From the NCBI GenBank assembly GCA_035294085.1, contig DATGLP010000026.1:1-64000 (forward strand): a DNA stretch of 64,000 bases. Direction: 5' to 3'. The translations under genes were made by a program, and so were the position numbers. How positions within the stretch are numbered: position 1 is the stretch's first letter; each line of letters opens with the position of its first letter. Shown one piece after another: positions 1 through 9,225 of this stretch. The notes under the pieces are model-generated. The model did not search any database, was not told where the DNA came from, and worked only from the letters and a program-made list of their open reading frames with translations. Source of the DNA: Acidimicrobiales bacterium (lineage in GTDB: Bacteria; Actinomycetota; Acidimicrobiia; Acidimicrobiales; Bog-793).

Positions 1-255
1 GAGGCCTCCAGCTTCGACTGGGCCGGTGGTGCCAGGACGTCGGTCGGTCACACCTCCCCGCCGATGTCGGTCGTCGGGTCCCCAGCTCCTGGCTCTCGCA
101 CCGTGCTCCTCGCCCGAGAGCTGCGCGGGACGGGCTCGCCACCGCCCGTCGCAAGCCCGGCGAGGGAGGCACGCGGGCGTTGCCGAGGGCACCGGTGGCA
201 TCCGAGCCGGCCCGGCGCTTGCGGTGCCGAGCCGGCTCGGCGCTGCCCGCTCGTG
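1..255. other. Left edge, no supported gene
   Basis: Open frames here are GC-rich shadows without recognisable domains. The stretch lies downstream of the leftward beta-helix gene, so it may hold that gene's 3' region. I see no clear hairpin terminator. Confidence 0.4.
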
Positions 256-1500
256 CTAGGCCGCGTGCACGTGGACGCGGACCCCGCGGAAGGTGTTCGT
301 CCCGGCGCCCGCCACGACTGCCGGGTGCAGGTACCAGATGCCGTAGGCGTCGCCGACGATCGTGTTGTGGGCGATCCGGATCGCGAGCGGCGCGACGGTA
401 CCGACGAGCACGCCGGTCGTCGCGTGGTCGGTAGGCGTGAAGTCGGGGTCACCGAGGAGGTTGTTCACCCTGATCGTGTTGCCCTCGACGACGTTGCCGC
501 TCAGGTACTGGCCGGGCGCGTGGAGGTGGACGGTCACCCCGGACAGGCCGCTGCCGATGATCGTGTTGCCCCGCACGACGTTGTCGTAGGAGGCGCCGCC
601 GGGCAGCGCCGCGGCGAGCAGGATGCCGGCCCCCTGGCCCCTCGTGCCGTTGCCGATGAGCCGGTTGTCCTCGACGATGTTGTCGTAGACGCCACCGGCT
701 GCGGGGTCGAGCTTCCCGCCGACGTACGCCTTGGCCGAGTGGCTCGGCAGCGTGATCCCGCAGTCGAGGACGTTGTCCTTGACGAGGTTGCCCTTGATGA
801 GGTTGTGGTCGGCGGGGCCGAACTCGTCGGTCACGAGGATCCCGCCGGAGTTGTGCTCGACGGTGTTGCCCACGACGGTCGAGTCGGCGGCGACCATGAG
901 GTGGATCCCCTCGCCGCAGTCGCCGGGCACCTTGCCCGTCGCGTTGCACTCGCGGTAGGCCGACGAGCTGATCGGCGCACCGGTCGGGTTGCCCCGGTCG
1001 TTGCCGACGACCACGTTGTCCCTCACGGTCACGTGGGTGACGGGCACGCCGGGCCGTCCGACGACGAGGATTCCCTCGCCGATCGCGCCCGTGACGGTGA
1101 AGCCCTCGACGGTCACCCCGGGCGTGGGAACGGTGATCCCGGTGTCGGCGCCCGCCGCGTCGATCCTGGCGTGCTCGCCCTCCAGGGTGATCGGCTTGAT
1201 GACCGTTACCTGGCCGGCGTAGGTGCCGGGGCAGACGACCACCGTCGAGCCGGCGGGCGCCGCCCCGATCGCCGCCATGATCGAGGAGAACCGGGCCGTG
1301 GCGCACGACCTGCCTGGCTTCGTCGCCCGGCCGATCGGGGAGACGAAGATCCGCTCCCGCGGCGACGCCGAGGCAGCCTGCGCCCCACCGGCGCCCAGCG
1401 ATGCGGCGAGCAGCAGCGCCGCGCCTGCGAGCACGCGCCGCGCCGTCGGCGGGAGCGGCGCAGCGTTCCACCGTTCCTGCACTGTTCGCACTGGAAGCAT
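256..1500 (-). CDS. Secreted right-handed parallel beta-helix protein
   Basis: This is probably an exported cell-surface or extracellular protein. The N-terminus has an arginine pair and a hydrophobic stretch ending near GGAQAASA, a plausible signal peptide. The rest is built of short repeats with NTV/NTI, VVGN and VEGN units, typical of PbH1 rungs as in NosD-like and pectate-lyase-like folds. Many proteins of this fold bind or cut polysaccharides, but I see no catalytic signature that would fix a substrate. The start is uncertain: ATG at 1500 sits directly behind a GGGGGAGGG tract, GTG at 1521 lies upstream, and GTG at 1491 has the better spacing from that tract. It is divergent from lpdA and seems monocistronic. 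Confidence 0.8.
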   Translation of the reverse strand: MLPVRTVQERWNAAPLPPTARRVLAGAALLLAASLGAGGAQAASASPRERIFVSPIGRATKPGRSCATARFSSIMAAIGAAPAGSTVVVCPGTYAGQVTVIKPITLEGEHARIDAAGADTGITVPTPGVTVEGFTVTGAIGEGILVVGRPGVPVTHVTVRDNVVVGNDRGNPTGAPISSSAYRECNATGKVPGDCGEGIHLMVAADSTVVGNTVEHNSGGILVTDEFGPADHNLIKGNLVKDNVLDCGITLPSHSAKAYVGGKLDPAAGGVYDNIVEDNRLIGNGTRGQGAGILLAAALPGGASYDNVVRGNTIIGSGLSGVTVHLHAPGQYLSGNVVEGNTIRVNNLLGDPDFTPTDHATTGVLVGTVAPLAIRIAHNTIVGDAYGIWYLHPAVVAGAGTNTFRGVRVHVHAA

Positions 1501-1967
1501 CCCTCCCCCTATCGCACGCACCAGATGGCCATGAAGACGCCTGGCGAGCGTACCTCCGTCGAGTCTTCGCAGACGCGCGGGCTAGCGCGGCCACGGGGCG
1601 CATCGCAGCTCGGCGCGCGTGTCGACCGCGCGGCGCCGAGCCCTCCGTCGCCGAGGATTCGCGCACGCCGCCCGGCTGCGGGGCTGGCGCCGTTCCGACG
1701 GCGCCGGACCTCGTCCGCGGCCACGCCGCCTCGATTCCGGCGTGCGCGGCCCGGTCTCCTGCGTCGTCACCAGCGGTGGCGCCCTCGGCCGTTCGCTAAC
1801 GTCGAGCCACCGGGCGGCCAGCGCCGACCGGACCCGCGAAGGACGGTCGAGTGCCAGGCGAACGCGACGAGCCCCGGTCGTTTCGCCCGCTTCGCGAGCC
1901 GTCGGTAGGCTGGCCGCGGCGGGTGCTCCGCAGGCTCCGGCGGCGTGGTGCCCGCTCTCGCGCGGTG
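1501..1967. other. Divergent intergenic region
   Basis: About 470 bp separate the leftward beta-helix gene from the rightward lpdA gene. Long open frames cross it on both strands but none has a recognisable domain. Both promoters should lie here; I could not identify a convincing -10/-35 pair. Confidence 0.4.
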
Positions 1968-3404
1968 ATGGAGGTGGTTGCGACGGCTCGGGACGACGCG
2001 CAAGCCCGGCACTACGACGTCGTGGTCGTCGGCGGCGGCCCGGGCGGCTACGCCGTCGCGCTCTACGGGGCCGCGGCCGGCCTGTCGGTCGCCGTCGTCG
2101 AGAAGGACAAGGTCGGCGGGACCTGCCTGCACCGCGGCTGCATCCCCGCCAAGGAGTTCCTCGAGACCGCCGCCGTCTACCGGACGGTGGCGGGATCGAA
2201 GGAGTACGGGGTCCAGGCTGGCCAGCCGGTCGTGGACTTCGCTGTGAGCCTCGACCGCAAGCGGCGCGTCGTCGAGCAGCTCTACCGGGGGCTGTCGGGG
2301 CTGCTGCGCAGCCGCAAGGTCGACGTCTACGAGGGCGTGGGGGTGCTGCACCCCGGGCGAAGCGTCGAGGTGCGCTCGGCGGACGGGACGGCGCGGCGCG
2401 TCACCGGCGACCACGTCGTGCTCGCCGCCGGCTCGACGCCGCGGTCGATCCCCGGCTTCGAGCCCGACGGGCGCGTCGTGCTCACCTCCGACGACGTGCT
2501 CGAGCTCTCGGCGATCCCTCGCTCGGCGGTCGTGATCGGCGGCGGGGCCATCGGCTGCGAGTTCGCCTCGATGCTCGGCGACCTCGGCTCGCAGGTCACG
2601 CTGCTCGAGGTCGCGCCGAGCCTGCTGCCGGGCTGCGACCGCGACGTCGCCGATGTCGTGGCGCGCGCCTTCGAGCGGCGGGGCATCGTCGTGCGCACCG
2701 GCGTCGAGGTCCTCGGGCACGAGCCCGGGGAGAAGGGCACGACGGTGCGCTTCGCGACCGGCGAGCGCGTCGACGCCGAGGCGGTCGTCGTCGCGGTGGG
2801 TCGCCGGCCGGCCTCCGAGGGTCTTCTCGGGCCGGAGACCGGCGTCGAGGTCGACGAGCGCGGCTTCGTCGTCGTGGACGAGTGGCTGCGCACCGGCGCC
2901 GACGGCGTCTTCGCCATCGGCGACCTCGTCGCCACGCCGCAGCTCGCGCACGTCGGGTTCGCCGAGGGGATCCTCGTCGTGAAGGAGATGCTGGCGGAGC
3001 CGGCCGTACCGGTGGACTACTCGAAGGTCCCCTGGTGCATCTACTGCCATCCCGAGGTCGCGTTCGTGGGGATGACCGAGGAGCACGCGGTGGCGGCGGG
3101 CCTCGACGTCGTCGTGAAGAGGGACCCCATCGCCGGCAACGGACGCGCCCGCATCCTCGGGGAGACCGAGGGGATGGTCAAGGTGATCGCCGAGCGCGGC
3201 CGCGACGGGCGCGCCGGGCGCCTCCTCGGCGTCCACATGGTCGGGCCGTGGGTCACCGAGCAGCTCGGCCAGGCCTACCTCTCGGTGAACTGGGAGGCGA
3301 CGCCGGACGAGATCGCACAGTTCATCCAGCCGCACCCGACGCTGTCGGAGACCTTCGGCGAGACGGTGCTCGCGCTCACGGGAAGGGGGCTCCACGTTGG
3401 CTGA
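1968..3404 (+). CDS. lpdA: Dihydrolipoyl dehydrogenase (E3)
   Basis: This flavoprotein reoxidises the dihydrolipoyl arm of 2-oxoacid dehydrogenase complexes with NAD+. The 478-aa product has the FAD-binding GGGPGGY motif near its N-terminus, the redox disulfide GGTCLHRGC about 50 residues in, the NAD-binding GGGAIGCEFASML motif mid-protein, the second FAD motif FAIGDL, and the C-terminal HPTLSETFGE segment carrying the catalytic His-Glu pair. ATG 1968 is chosen because homology begins a few residues later; an open frame upstream to 1851 adds only low-complexity Arg-rich sequence. Its stop overlaps the E2 start by 8 bp, so the two are probably cotranslated. No E1 gene is in the window. Confidence 0.93.
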   Translation: MEVVATARDDAQARHYDVVVVGGGPGGYAVALYGAAAGLSVAVVEKDKVGGTCLHRGCIPAKEFLETAAVYRTVAGSKEYGVQAGQPVVDFAVSLDRKRRVVEQLYRGLSGLLRSRKVDVYEGVGVLHPGRSVEVRSADGTARRVTGDHVVLAAGSTPRSIPGFEPDGRVVLTSDDVLELSAIPRSAVVIGGGAIGCEFASMLGDLGSQVTLLEVAPSLLPGCDRDVADVVARAFERRGIVVRTGVEVLGHEPGEKGTTVRFATGERVDAEAVVVAVGRRPASEGLLGPETGVEVDERGFVVVDEWLRTGADGVFAIGDLVATPQLAHVGFAEGILVVKEMLAEPAVPVDYSKVPWCIYCHPEVAFVGMTEEHAVAAGLDVVVKRDPIAGNGRARILGETEGMVKVIAERGRDGRAGRLLGVHMVGPWVTEQLGQAYLSVNWEATPDEIAQFIQPHPTLSETFGETVLALTGRGLHVG

Positions 3405-4770
3405 CATCACAATGCCGCAGCTCGGCGAGACGGTGACCGAGGGGACGATCATCCGCTGGATGAAGAAGGTCGGCGACACCGTCGCCCTCGACGAGCCGCT
3501 CTTCGAGGTGTCGACCGACAAGGTCGACTCCGAGGTCCCCTCGCCGGCCGCGGGGGTGCTGACCGAGATCCTCGTGCAGGAGGGCGAGACCGTCGACGTC
3601 GGCGCCCGGCTGGCCGTGATCGCCGAGGGGGCGGCGGCGGCCGGCACCGCCGAGCCCGCCGCACCGGCCAGCGCGCCTCCGCCGCCGCCCCCTCCGCCGT
3701 CCTGGGCCCCGACGGCACCGGCGGCCACGCCCCCGCCGCCCCCGCCTCCTCCGCCGCCGCCCCCTCCGTCGCCGCAGGCCCCGGCGCCGGGCGTCGCGCT
3801 CGCCCCGGGCGGCGAGAACGGTGGCGGCAGTCGCGGCGCCCTGCTGTCCCCGGTGGTGCGGCGGCTCATCGCCGAGCACGACCTCGACCCGGCGGAGATC
3901 CCCGGCACGGGACTGGGAGGACGGATCACCCGGGAGGACGTCCTCGCCTACATCGACCGGCGGGCCGCGGCCGCAGCGCCGGTCGCCACCGAGGCCCGCC
4001 CGCCGGTGCCGAGCCCCGCGCCGGCTCCCGTTCGCGCCACGCCACCTCCCGTCGGGGCGCGCGACGAGGTCGTGCAGTTCTCCGCCATCCGGCGGGTCAC
4101 CGCCGAGCACATGGTGCGCTCGAAGGCGACGGCGGCGCACACCCTCGTCGCGGTGGAGGTCGACTACGAGAACGTGGAGCGCGTGCGCAGGGCGCGCCGG
4201 GACGCCTTCAAGGCGGAGGAGGGGATCGGCCTCACCTACCTCCCCTTCGTCGCCCGCGCCGCGGTCGAGGTCCTGCGCAGCTACCACCACCTCAACTCGT
4301 CGGTGGGGGAGGACGCGCTCATCGTCCATCGCGACATCAACCTCGGCATCGCCGTGGACCTCGACAACGAGGGGCTCATCGTCCCGGTCGTGCACAACGC
4401 GGACGGTCAGTCGCTGCGGGGGCTCGCCCGCTCGATCGCCGACCTCGCCAGCCGGGCCCGAGCGCGCAAGCTCTCGGCGGACGACATCTCGGGCGGGACC
4501 TTCACGATCACGAACCCGGGGCCCTTCGGGACGCTCCTCACCTTCCCGATCATCGCCCAGCCGCAGGTCGCGATCCTCTCGACCGACGGCGTCCGCCGCC
4601 GGCCCGTCGTCGTCACCGCCTCGGACGGGACCGAGTCGATCGCCATCCACTCGGTCGGCACGCTCGGCCTCGCCTTCGACCACCGCGCCGTCGACGGCGC
4701 CTACGCGGCCCGCTACCTGCGCGACGTCGCCGCCGTGCTCGAGGGGCGCGACTGGTCGGCCGAGCTCTGA
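3397..4770 (+). CDS. sucB: 2-oxoacid dehydrogenase E2 acyltransferase
   Basis: This is the lipoylated core of a 2-oxoacid dehydrogenase complex and passes acyl groups from E1 to CoA. In order it shows one lipoyl domain (about residues 1-75, lipoyl lysine in STDKVDSEV, K42), a very Pro/Ala-rich hinge with long proline runs, a peripheral-subunit-binding domain (LLSPVVRRLIAEHDLDP to EDVLAYID), a second Pro-rich linker, and the catalytic domain ending in DHRAVDG with the active-site His and Asp. Actinobacterial SucB often has two or three lipoyl domains; here there is one. The TTG start overlaps lpdA by 8 bp. Succinyl, pyruvate or branched-chain specificity cannot be read from sequence, so the symbol is tentative. 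Confidence 0.88.
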   Translation: MADITMPQLGETVTEGTIIRWMKKVGDTVALDEPLFEVSTDKVDSEVPSPAAGVLTEILVQEGETVDVGARLAVIAEGAAAAGTAEPAAPASAPPPPPPPPSWAPTAPAATPPPPPPPPPPPPPSPQAPAPGVALAPGGENGGGSRGALLSPVVRRLIAEHDLDPAEIPGTGLGGRITREDVLAYIDRRAAAAAPVATEARPPVPSPAPAPVRATPPPVGARDEVVQFSAIRRVTAEHMVRSKATAAHTLVAVEVDYENVERVRRARRDAFKAEEGIGLTYLPFVARAAVEVLRSYHHLNSSVGEDALIVHRDINLGIAVDLDNEGLIVPVVHNADGQSLRGLARSIADLASRARARKLSADDISGGTFTITNPGPFGTLLTFPIIAQPQVAILSTDGVRRRPVVVTASDGTESIAIHSVGTLGLAFDHRAVDGAYAARYLRDVAAVLEGRDWSAEL

Positions 4771-4775
4771 CGGGC

Positions 4776-6431
4776 GTGGCCACGGCGCTGCGGGTTCGCG
4801 TCCTCGGGCGCGTCGAGTACCGGGAGGCGCTCGCCCTCCAGCACGCCCTCCACCGGCGTCGTGGGGAGGACTACCTCCTCCTGCTCGAGCACCCGCACGT
4901 CTACACCCTCGGCGTGCGAGCCCGGCGCGAGCACGTCCTCGTGCCGCCTGACGAGCTCGGGGGCGAGCTCGTCCGGGCGGATCGCGGCGGCGACGTCACC
5001 TACCACGGCCCGGGCCAGCTCGTCGGCTACCCGATCGTCGACGTGCCCCTCGGACCGGCTGCGGTGCCCTCCTTCGTCCACGGCGTCGAGCACCTCGTCA
5101 TCGAGGCGCTGCGGCGCCTCGGGCTCGACGACGTGGGTCGCATCGAGGGCCTGCCCGGCGTGTGGGTCGCACCCGCCTCGCCCGCCGCCCGCAAGGTCTG
5201 CGCCGTGGGGGTGCGGGTGAGCCGCGGCCGCTCCATGCACGGCTTCGCGCTCAACGTCGATCCGGACCTGTCGATGTTCGAGCGCATCGTCCCGTGCGGG
5301 CTCGCGGGCCGGCCCGTCACCTCGCTCGCCGCCGAGGGCGTGCGAGCCTCGATGGCGGACGTCGTCGACGCCGTCGTCGAGGCGGCGGCGACGAGCCTGC
5401 CCGCCGCCAGCACCCCCCGGCGACAGGTCGAGCGCCAGGACTGCGCCCCGGCGCGCGCCGCCGAGCCCGAGGTGCACGCGACCGGGCCGGCGCGCCCGCT
5501 CGAGCGCCGGCTCGCTCGGGCGGGCGTCGACTCGCGTCGGGCGCTCCCGCTCGGCTCGCGCAAGCCCTCCTACCTGCGGGTCGAGGCACGGCTCGGCCCG
5601 GAGTACCTCGGGCTGCGCTCGACGCTGCGGGGGCTGAGCCTCACGACCGTGTGCGAGGAGGCGGGCTGCCCGAACATCTACGAGTGCTGGGCGGAGGGAA
5701 CGGCGACGTTCATGATCAACGGGGAGCGCTGCACGCGCGCGTGCGGCTTCTGCCTCGTCGACACGCGCCGGCCCGGGCCGCTCGACCCCGAGGAGCCCGA
5801 GCACGTCGCCGCCGCGGTCGAGCGCCTGCGCCTCGCGCACGCCGTCGTCACCGCGGTCGCCCGCGACGACCTCGACGACGGCGGCGCCACGGCCTTCGCC
5901 GAGACGATCGCGGCGATCCGGCGGCGGTGCCCCTCGACGAGCGTCGAGGTGCTGATCCCCGACTGCAAGGGGAGGGAGGAGGCGCTGCGCACCATCTTCG
6001 ACGCCGCGCCCGACGTGCTCAACCACAACCTCGAGACGGTCCTGCGCCTCCAGCGCGCCATCCGGCCTTCCGCCTCCTACGCGCGCTCGCTCGCGCTGCT
6101 GGCGCGGGCGAAGGCCGCCGGGCTCACGACGAAGTCGGGCCTCATCCTCGGCATGGGCGAGACCGACGCCGAGGTCCTCGGCGCCCTCGCGGACCTCGCG
6201 TCGGTCGGCGTGGACATCGTGACGCTCGGGCAGTACCTGCGGCCGAGCGCGGCGCACGTGCCCGTCGCCCGCTTCGTCCCGCCCGAGGGCTTCGAGGCGC
6301 TCGCCGCCGAGGCGCGGGCGATGGGCTTCCGCCACGTCGAGGCCTCCCCGCTCACCCGTTCGAGCTACCACGCGCGCCGGGCCGCCGCGGCGGTCGCCGC
6401 CGCTCAGCCGGCGGCGATCCGCCCCGCCTGA
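4776..6431 (+). CDS. LipB-LipA fusion: octanoyltransferase/lipoyl synthase
   Basis: One 551-aa polypeptide carries both steps of de novo lipoylation. Residues 1 to about 207 are LipB, which moves octanoate from acyl-ACP to the E2 lysine: RGGDVTYHGPGQ, the catalytic lysine in ARKVCAVG (K140) and the catalytic cysteine in PCGLAGRPVTSL (C174). After a linker of about 55 Arg/Ala/Pro-rich residues comes the radical-SAM enzyme LipA, which inserts sulfur: auxiliary-cluster cysteines C293, C298 and C304 (CEEAGCPNIYEC), radical-SAM CTRACGFC (C319, C323, C326), and the C-terminal RSSYHA. The frame is continuous with no stop or frameshift, and all key residues of both halves are present. GTG 4776 starts 5 bp after the E2 stop, so cofactor assembly is encoded with its target. 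Confidence 0.93.
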   Translation: MATALRVRVLGRVEYREALALQHALHRRRGEDYLLLLEHPHVYTLGVRARREHVLVPPDELGGELVRADRGGDVTYHGPGQLVGYPIVDVPLGPAAVPSFVHGVEHLVIEALRRLGLDDVGRIEGLPGVWVAPASPAARKVCAVGVRVSRGRSMHGFALNVDPDLSMFERIVPCGLAGRPVTSLAAEGVRASMADVVDAVVEAAATSLPAASTPRRQVERQDCAPARAAEPEVHATGPARPLERRLARAGVDSRRALPLGSRKPSYLRVEARLGPEYLGLRSTLRGLSLTTVCEEAGCPNIYECWAEGTATFMINGERCTRACGFCLVDTRRPGPLDPEEPEHVAAAVERLRLAHAVVTAVARDDLDDGGATAFAETIAAIRRRCPSTSVEVLIPDCKGREEALRTIFDAAPDVLNHNLETVLRLQRAIRPSASYARSLALLARAKAAGLTTKSGLILGMGETDAEVLGALADLASVGVDIVTLGQYLRPSAAHVPVARFVPPEGFEALAAEARAMGFRHVEASPLTRSSYHARRAAAAVAAAQPAAIRPA

Positions 6432-6445
6432 GCACCCCCGTCGCC

Positions 6446-7582
6446 ATGGACGGTGCGCTCCCCGACCCCGCGCGTCTTCGGGCCCAGCGCCTCGCCGCCG
6501 TGCGCGACGCCATGGCCTCGGTCGGCGTCGACGCGCTGTGCTGTACGGGAGGAGCGGACCTCGCCTGGCTCACCGGCTACGAGGCGACCGCCCTCGAGCG
6601 ACCGACCGTCCTCGTCGTCGAGCGCGACGGCGCGGCCACCCTCGTCGTCCCGGCGCTCGAGGCGCCGCGGGTCGGCGAGGACCCGCGCCTGTTTCGTCTG
6701 GCGCCCTGGCGCGACGGCGACGACCCGGTCACGCTCGTGGCGGACCTGCTTCGCGCGGCGGGCGACGTCGCCGTCTCGGACACTGCCCGGGCCGGCTTCC
6801 TCCTCGCTCTCGAGGCGGCCCTGCCCCAGGTCCGCTGGCGCGCGGCCTCGTCGATCACCGGGCCGCTGCGGGCCGTGAAGGACGCCCGTGAGCTCGCCGC
6901 GCTCGAGGCGGCCGGCGCGGCGGCCGACGAGGTCGCCAAGGCGCTGGTCGCGGGGGAGATCCCCCTCCTCGGGAGGACCGAGTCCGAGGTCGCGGCGGAG
7001 ATCGGGCGGCGGCTCCTCGAGGTCGGCCACGCGGCGGTGAACTTCGCCATCGTCGGGAGCGGGCCGAACGCGGCGAGTCCGCACCACGAGCCCGGCCGCC
7101 GGCGCATCGGCCCGGGGGAGACCGTCGTCTGCGACTTCGGCGGCACCTTCCGCCTCGACGGCGACGTCGGCTACTGCTCCGACGTCACGCGCACCGTCGT
7201 CACCGGGGAGCCGACCGGTGAGCTGCGCGACCTGTACGACGCGGTGGCAGCCGCCCAGGCCGAGGCGCTGGCCGCCGTGCGACCGGGGGTGCCCTGCGAG
7301 GAGATCGACCGCGTCGGGCGGGCGCGCATCGCCCACGCCGGCTACGGTGACGCCTTCGTGCACCGGATCGGCCACGGCATCGGCATCGAGGCGCACGAGG
7401 ACCCCTACCTCGTCGCGGGGAACCGCTCGCCGCTTCGCGCCGGCCACGCGTTCTCCGTCGAGCCCGGGATCTACCTCGCCGGCCGCCTCGGGGTGCGCAT
7501 CGAGGACGTCGTCCTCGTCGCCGAGGACGGGGCACGCCTGTGCAGCTCGGCGGACCGCTCCCTTCGCGTCGTGGAGGCCTGA
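6446..7582 (+). CDS. M24 metallopeptidase (Xaa-Pro aminopeptidase-like)
   Basis: This is a cytosolic dimetal aminopeptidase of the pita-bread fold, probably cleaving Xaa-Pro dipeptides or short peptides. The 378-aa product has a creatinase-type N-terminal domain (about residues 10-140) and the M24 catalytic domain. The five metal ligands are visible: Asp in CDFGGTF, Asp in CSDVTRT, His in RIGHGIGIEAHE, Glu in SVEPGIY and Glu in VRIEDV. ATG 6446 lies 14 bp after the lipB-lipA stop, and the next gene begins 4 bp after this one, so it is in the same transcription unit. Prolidase and Xaa-Pro aminopeptidase cannot be told apart from sequence alone. Confidence 0.88.
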   Translation: MDGALPDPARLRAQRLAAVRDAMASVGVDALCCTGGADLAWLTGYEATALERPTVLVVERDGAATLVVPALEAPRVGEDPRLFRLAPWRDGDDPVTLVADLLRAAGDVAVSDTARAGFLLALEAALPQVRWRAASSITGPLRAVKDARELAALEAAGAAADEVAKALVAGEIPLLGRTESEVAAEIGRRLLEVGHAAVNFAIVGSGPNAASPHHEPGRRRIGPGETVVCDFGGTFRLDGDVGYCSDVTRTVVTGEPTGELRDLYDAVAAAQAEALAAVRPGVPCEEIDRVGRARIAHAGYGDAFVHRIGHGIGIEAHEDPYLVAGNRSPLRAGHAFSVEPGIYLAGRLGVRIEDVVLVAEDGARLCSSADRSLRVVEA

Positions 7583-7586
7583 GGTC

Positions 7587-8309
7587 GTGGACCTCGGGCT
7601 GGCGGGACGGGTCGCGATCGTCGCTGCCTCGTCGCGTGGGCTCGGCCGGGCGGCCGCCGAGGCGCTGGCTGCCGAGGGGGCGCGCCTCGTCGTGAGCGGG
7701 CGGGACGAGGCGTCCCTCGCGACGGCGCGCGCCGAGCTCGAGGCGAGCGGGGCCGAGGTGGTGGCGCTCGCCGGCGACGTCGCCGCCCGGGGGACGCCCG
7801 AGCGCCTCGTCGAGGCAGCCCTCGAGTCCTACGGGCGTCTCGACGTCGTCGTGGCGAACGCCGGGGGCCCGCGCGCCGGGCACGCCCTCGAGGTGAGCGA
7901 CGAGGAGCTCCTCGCCGCGTTCGAGGCCAACGCGCTGAGCGCCATCCGCCTCGTGCGCGCCGCGCTCCCGCACCTTCGCGCCCAGCGCTTCGGCCGGATC
8001 TGCTGCATCGCCTCCTACTCGGTCGTCCAGCCGATCCCGATGCTCGCCCTGTCCAACACGGCGCGCACCGCGCTGTGGGCCTACGTCAAGACGGCCGCGC
8101 ACGACCTGCGCGGGAGCGGGGTGACGATCAACCTCGCCTGTCCGGGCGTGCACGCCACCGAGCGCATCGTCGAGCTCGGCCTCGCCGGCGACCAGGCCGG
8201 CTCGCCGGCCGACTTCGGCCAGGTCGTCGCCTTCCTCTGCTCGGTGCAGGCCAGCTTCGTCTCCGGCGCGGCCATCGTCGTCGACGGCGGCGAGTCGCTC
8301 GCCCTCTAG
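7587..8309 (+). CDS. SDR oxidoreductase with atypical active site
   Basis: A Rossmann-fold short-chain dehydrogenase/reductase of 240 aa, annotated in relatives as a FabG-like 3-oxoacyl reductase. The cofactor motif is ASSRGLGRAAA, the NAG motif appears as VANAGGP, and the C-terminus IVVDGGESL is typical. Where classical members have YxxxK, this protein reads LSNTARTAL. By alignment the tyrosine appears to be Ser and the lysine Arg, though the catalytic serine region (CIASYS) is present. A known divergent branch of SDRs has this pattern, so catalysis may differ or be lost. GTG 7587 follows the peptidase stop by 4 bp. Confidence 0.8.
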   Translation: MDLGLAGRVAIVAASSRGLGRAAAEALAAEGARLVVSGRDEASLATARAELEASGAEVVALAGDVAARGTPERLVEAALESYGRLDVVVANAGGPRAGHALEVSDEELLAAFEANALSAIRLVRAALPHLRAQRFGRICCIASYSVVQPIPMLALSNTARTALWAYVKTAAHDLRGSGVTINLACPGVHATERIVELGLAGDQAGSPADFGQVVAFLCSVQASFVSGAAIVVDGGESLAL

Positions 8310-8356
8310 CCGAGGCCCGACCGTGGTCGGGGCGTGCCGGCACTAGCCTCCGAGCC

Positions 8357-9220
8357 GTGAGCCGCGCCCTGCGCCGTCCGGTCCCGGTCCCGCCGAGCCC
8401 GGTCCTCGTGATCGCGCTCGAGGGCTGGATCGACGCCGGCTTCGCCGCGGCGAGCGCCGTGGCGTCGCTCCTCGAGACCCTGGAGACGCAGCAGCTCGCC
8501 ACGTTCGACTTCGCCGACCTCATCGACCAGCGGGCTCGTCGGCCCCGCCTTCGCATCGACGACGGGGTGCGCGGGCCGATCCGCTGGCCCGAGCCGGAGC
8601 TGCGCACCGGCAGCGACCGGCGAGGGGCCGGCCTGCTCCTCCTCGTCGGCCCGGAGCCCGACTTCCGGTGGCAGTCGTTCGCCGCCGAGGTCCGCGAGCT
8701 CGCGGTCGAGCTCGACGTCCGCCTCGTCGTCGGCCTCGGCGCCTTCCCGACGGCCGTGCCGCACACCCGGCCGATCCGGCTCACCTCGACGGCCTCGGAC
8801 CCCACGCTCGCGGACCGGGTCGGCTTCATCGCCGGGTCGCTCGACGTGCCGGCAGGGATCGCGGACGTCATCGGCGAGGAGTGCACGCGCGCCGGGATCC
8901 CCTCGGTCGGCCTGTGGGCGCGCGTCCCGCACTACGTCGCCGGCATGCCGTACGCACCGGCGGCGCTCGCCCTCGTCGAGGGGCTCGCGGCGGTCGCCGG
9001 CCTCGACCTGCCGACGAGCAAGCTCGCCGAGGCCGCCGACGCAAGCCGCCGCCAGGTGGACGAGCTCATCGCCCAGTCCGAGGAGCACGCCGCGATGGTC
9101 CGCCAGCTCGAGGCGCAGCTCGACGCCGTCGAGGATCCCGGCCTCCACCTCGGGGGTCGCCTGCCCTCCGGCGACGAGATCGCCGCGGAGCTCGAGCGGT
9201 TCCTGCGCGGCGAGCGCTGA
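8357..9220 (+). CDS. PAC2 family protein
   Basis: A 287-aa member of the PAC2 (proteasome assembly chaperone 2-like) family. These proteins are widespread in Actinomycetota, often in genomes with proteasomes, but their bacterial function is not settled. The N-terminus reads VLVIALEGWIDAGFAA, the family's usual opening with the Gly-Trp-Asp core. The middle holds GLGAFPTAVPHTRP and the C-terminal third is helical and rich in Glu/Gln (EEHAAMVRQLEAQL), probably a coiled coil. GTG 8357 is chosen because homology starts within 15 residues of it. It is followed 5 bp later by the HAD gene. Confidence 0.82.
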   Translation: MSRALRRPVPVPPSPVLVIALEGWIDAGFAAASAVASLLETLETQQLATFDFADLIDQRARRPRLRIDDGVRGPIRWPEPELRTGSDRRGAGLLLLVGPEPDFRWQSFAAEVRELAVELDVRLVVGLGAFPTAVPHTRPIRLTSTASDPTLADRVGFIAGSLDVPAGIADVIGEECTRAGIPSVGLWARVPHYVAGMPYAPAALALVEGLAAVAGLDLPTSKLAEAADASRRQVDELIAQSEEHAAMVRQLEAQLDAVEDPGLHLGGRLPSGDEIAAELERFLRGER

Positions 9221-9225
9221 GGCCC

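Noticed and set aside
64-1908. A 614-codon open frame antisense to the beta-helix gene
   Set aside because: No domain; typical GC-rich shadow of the opposite strand.
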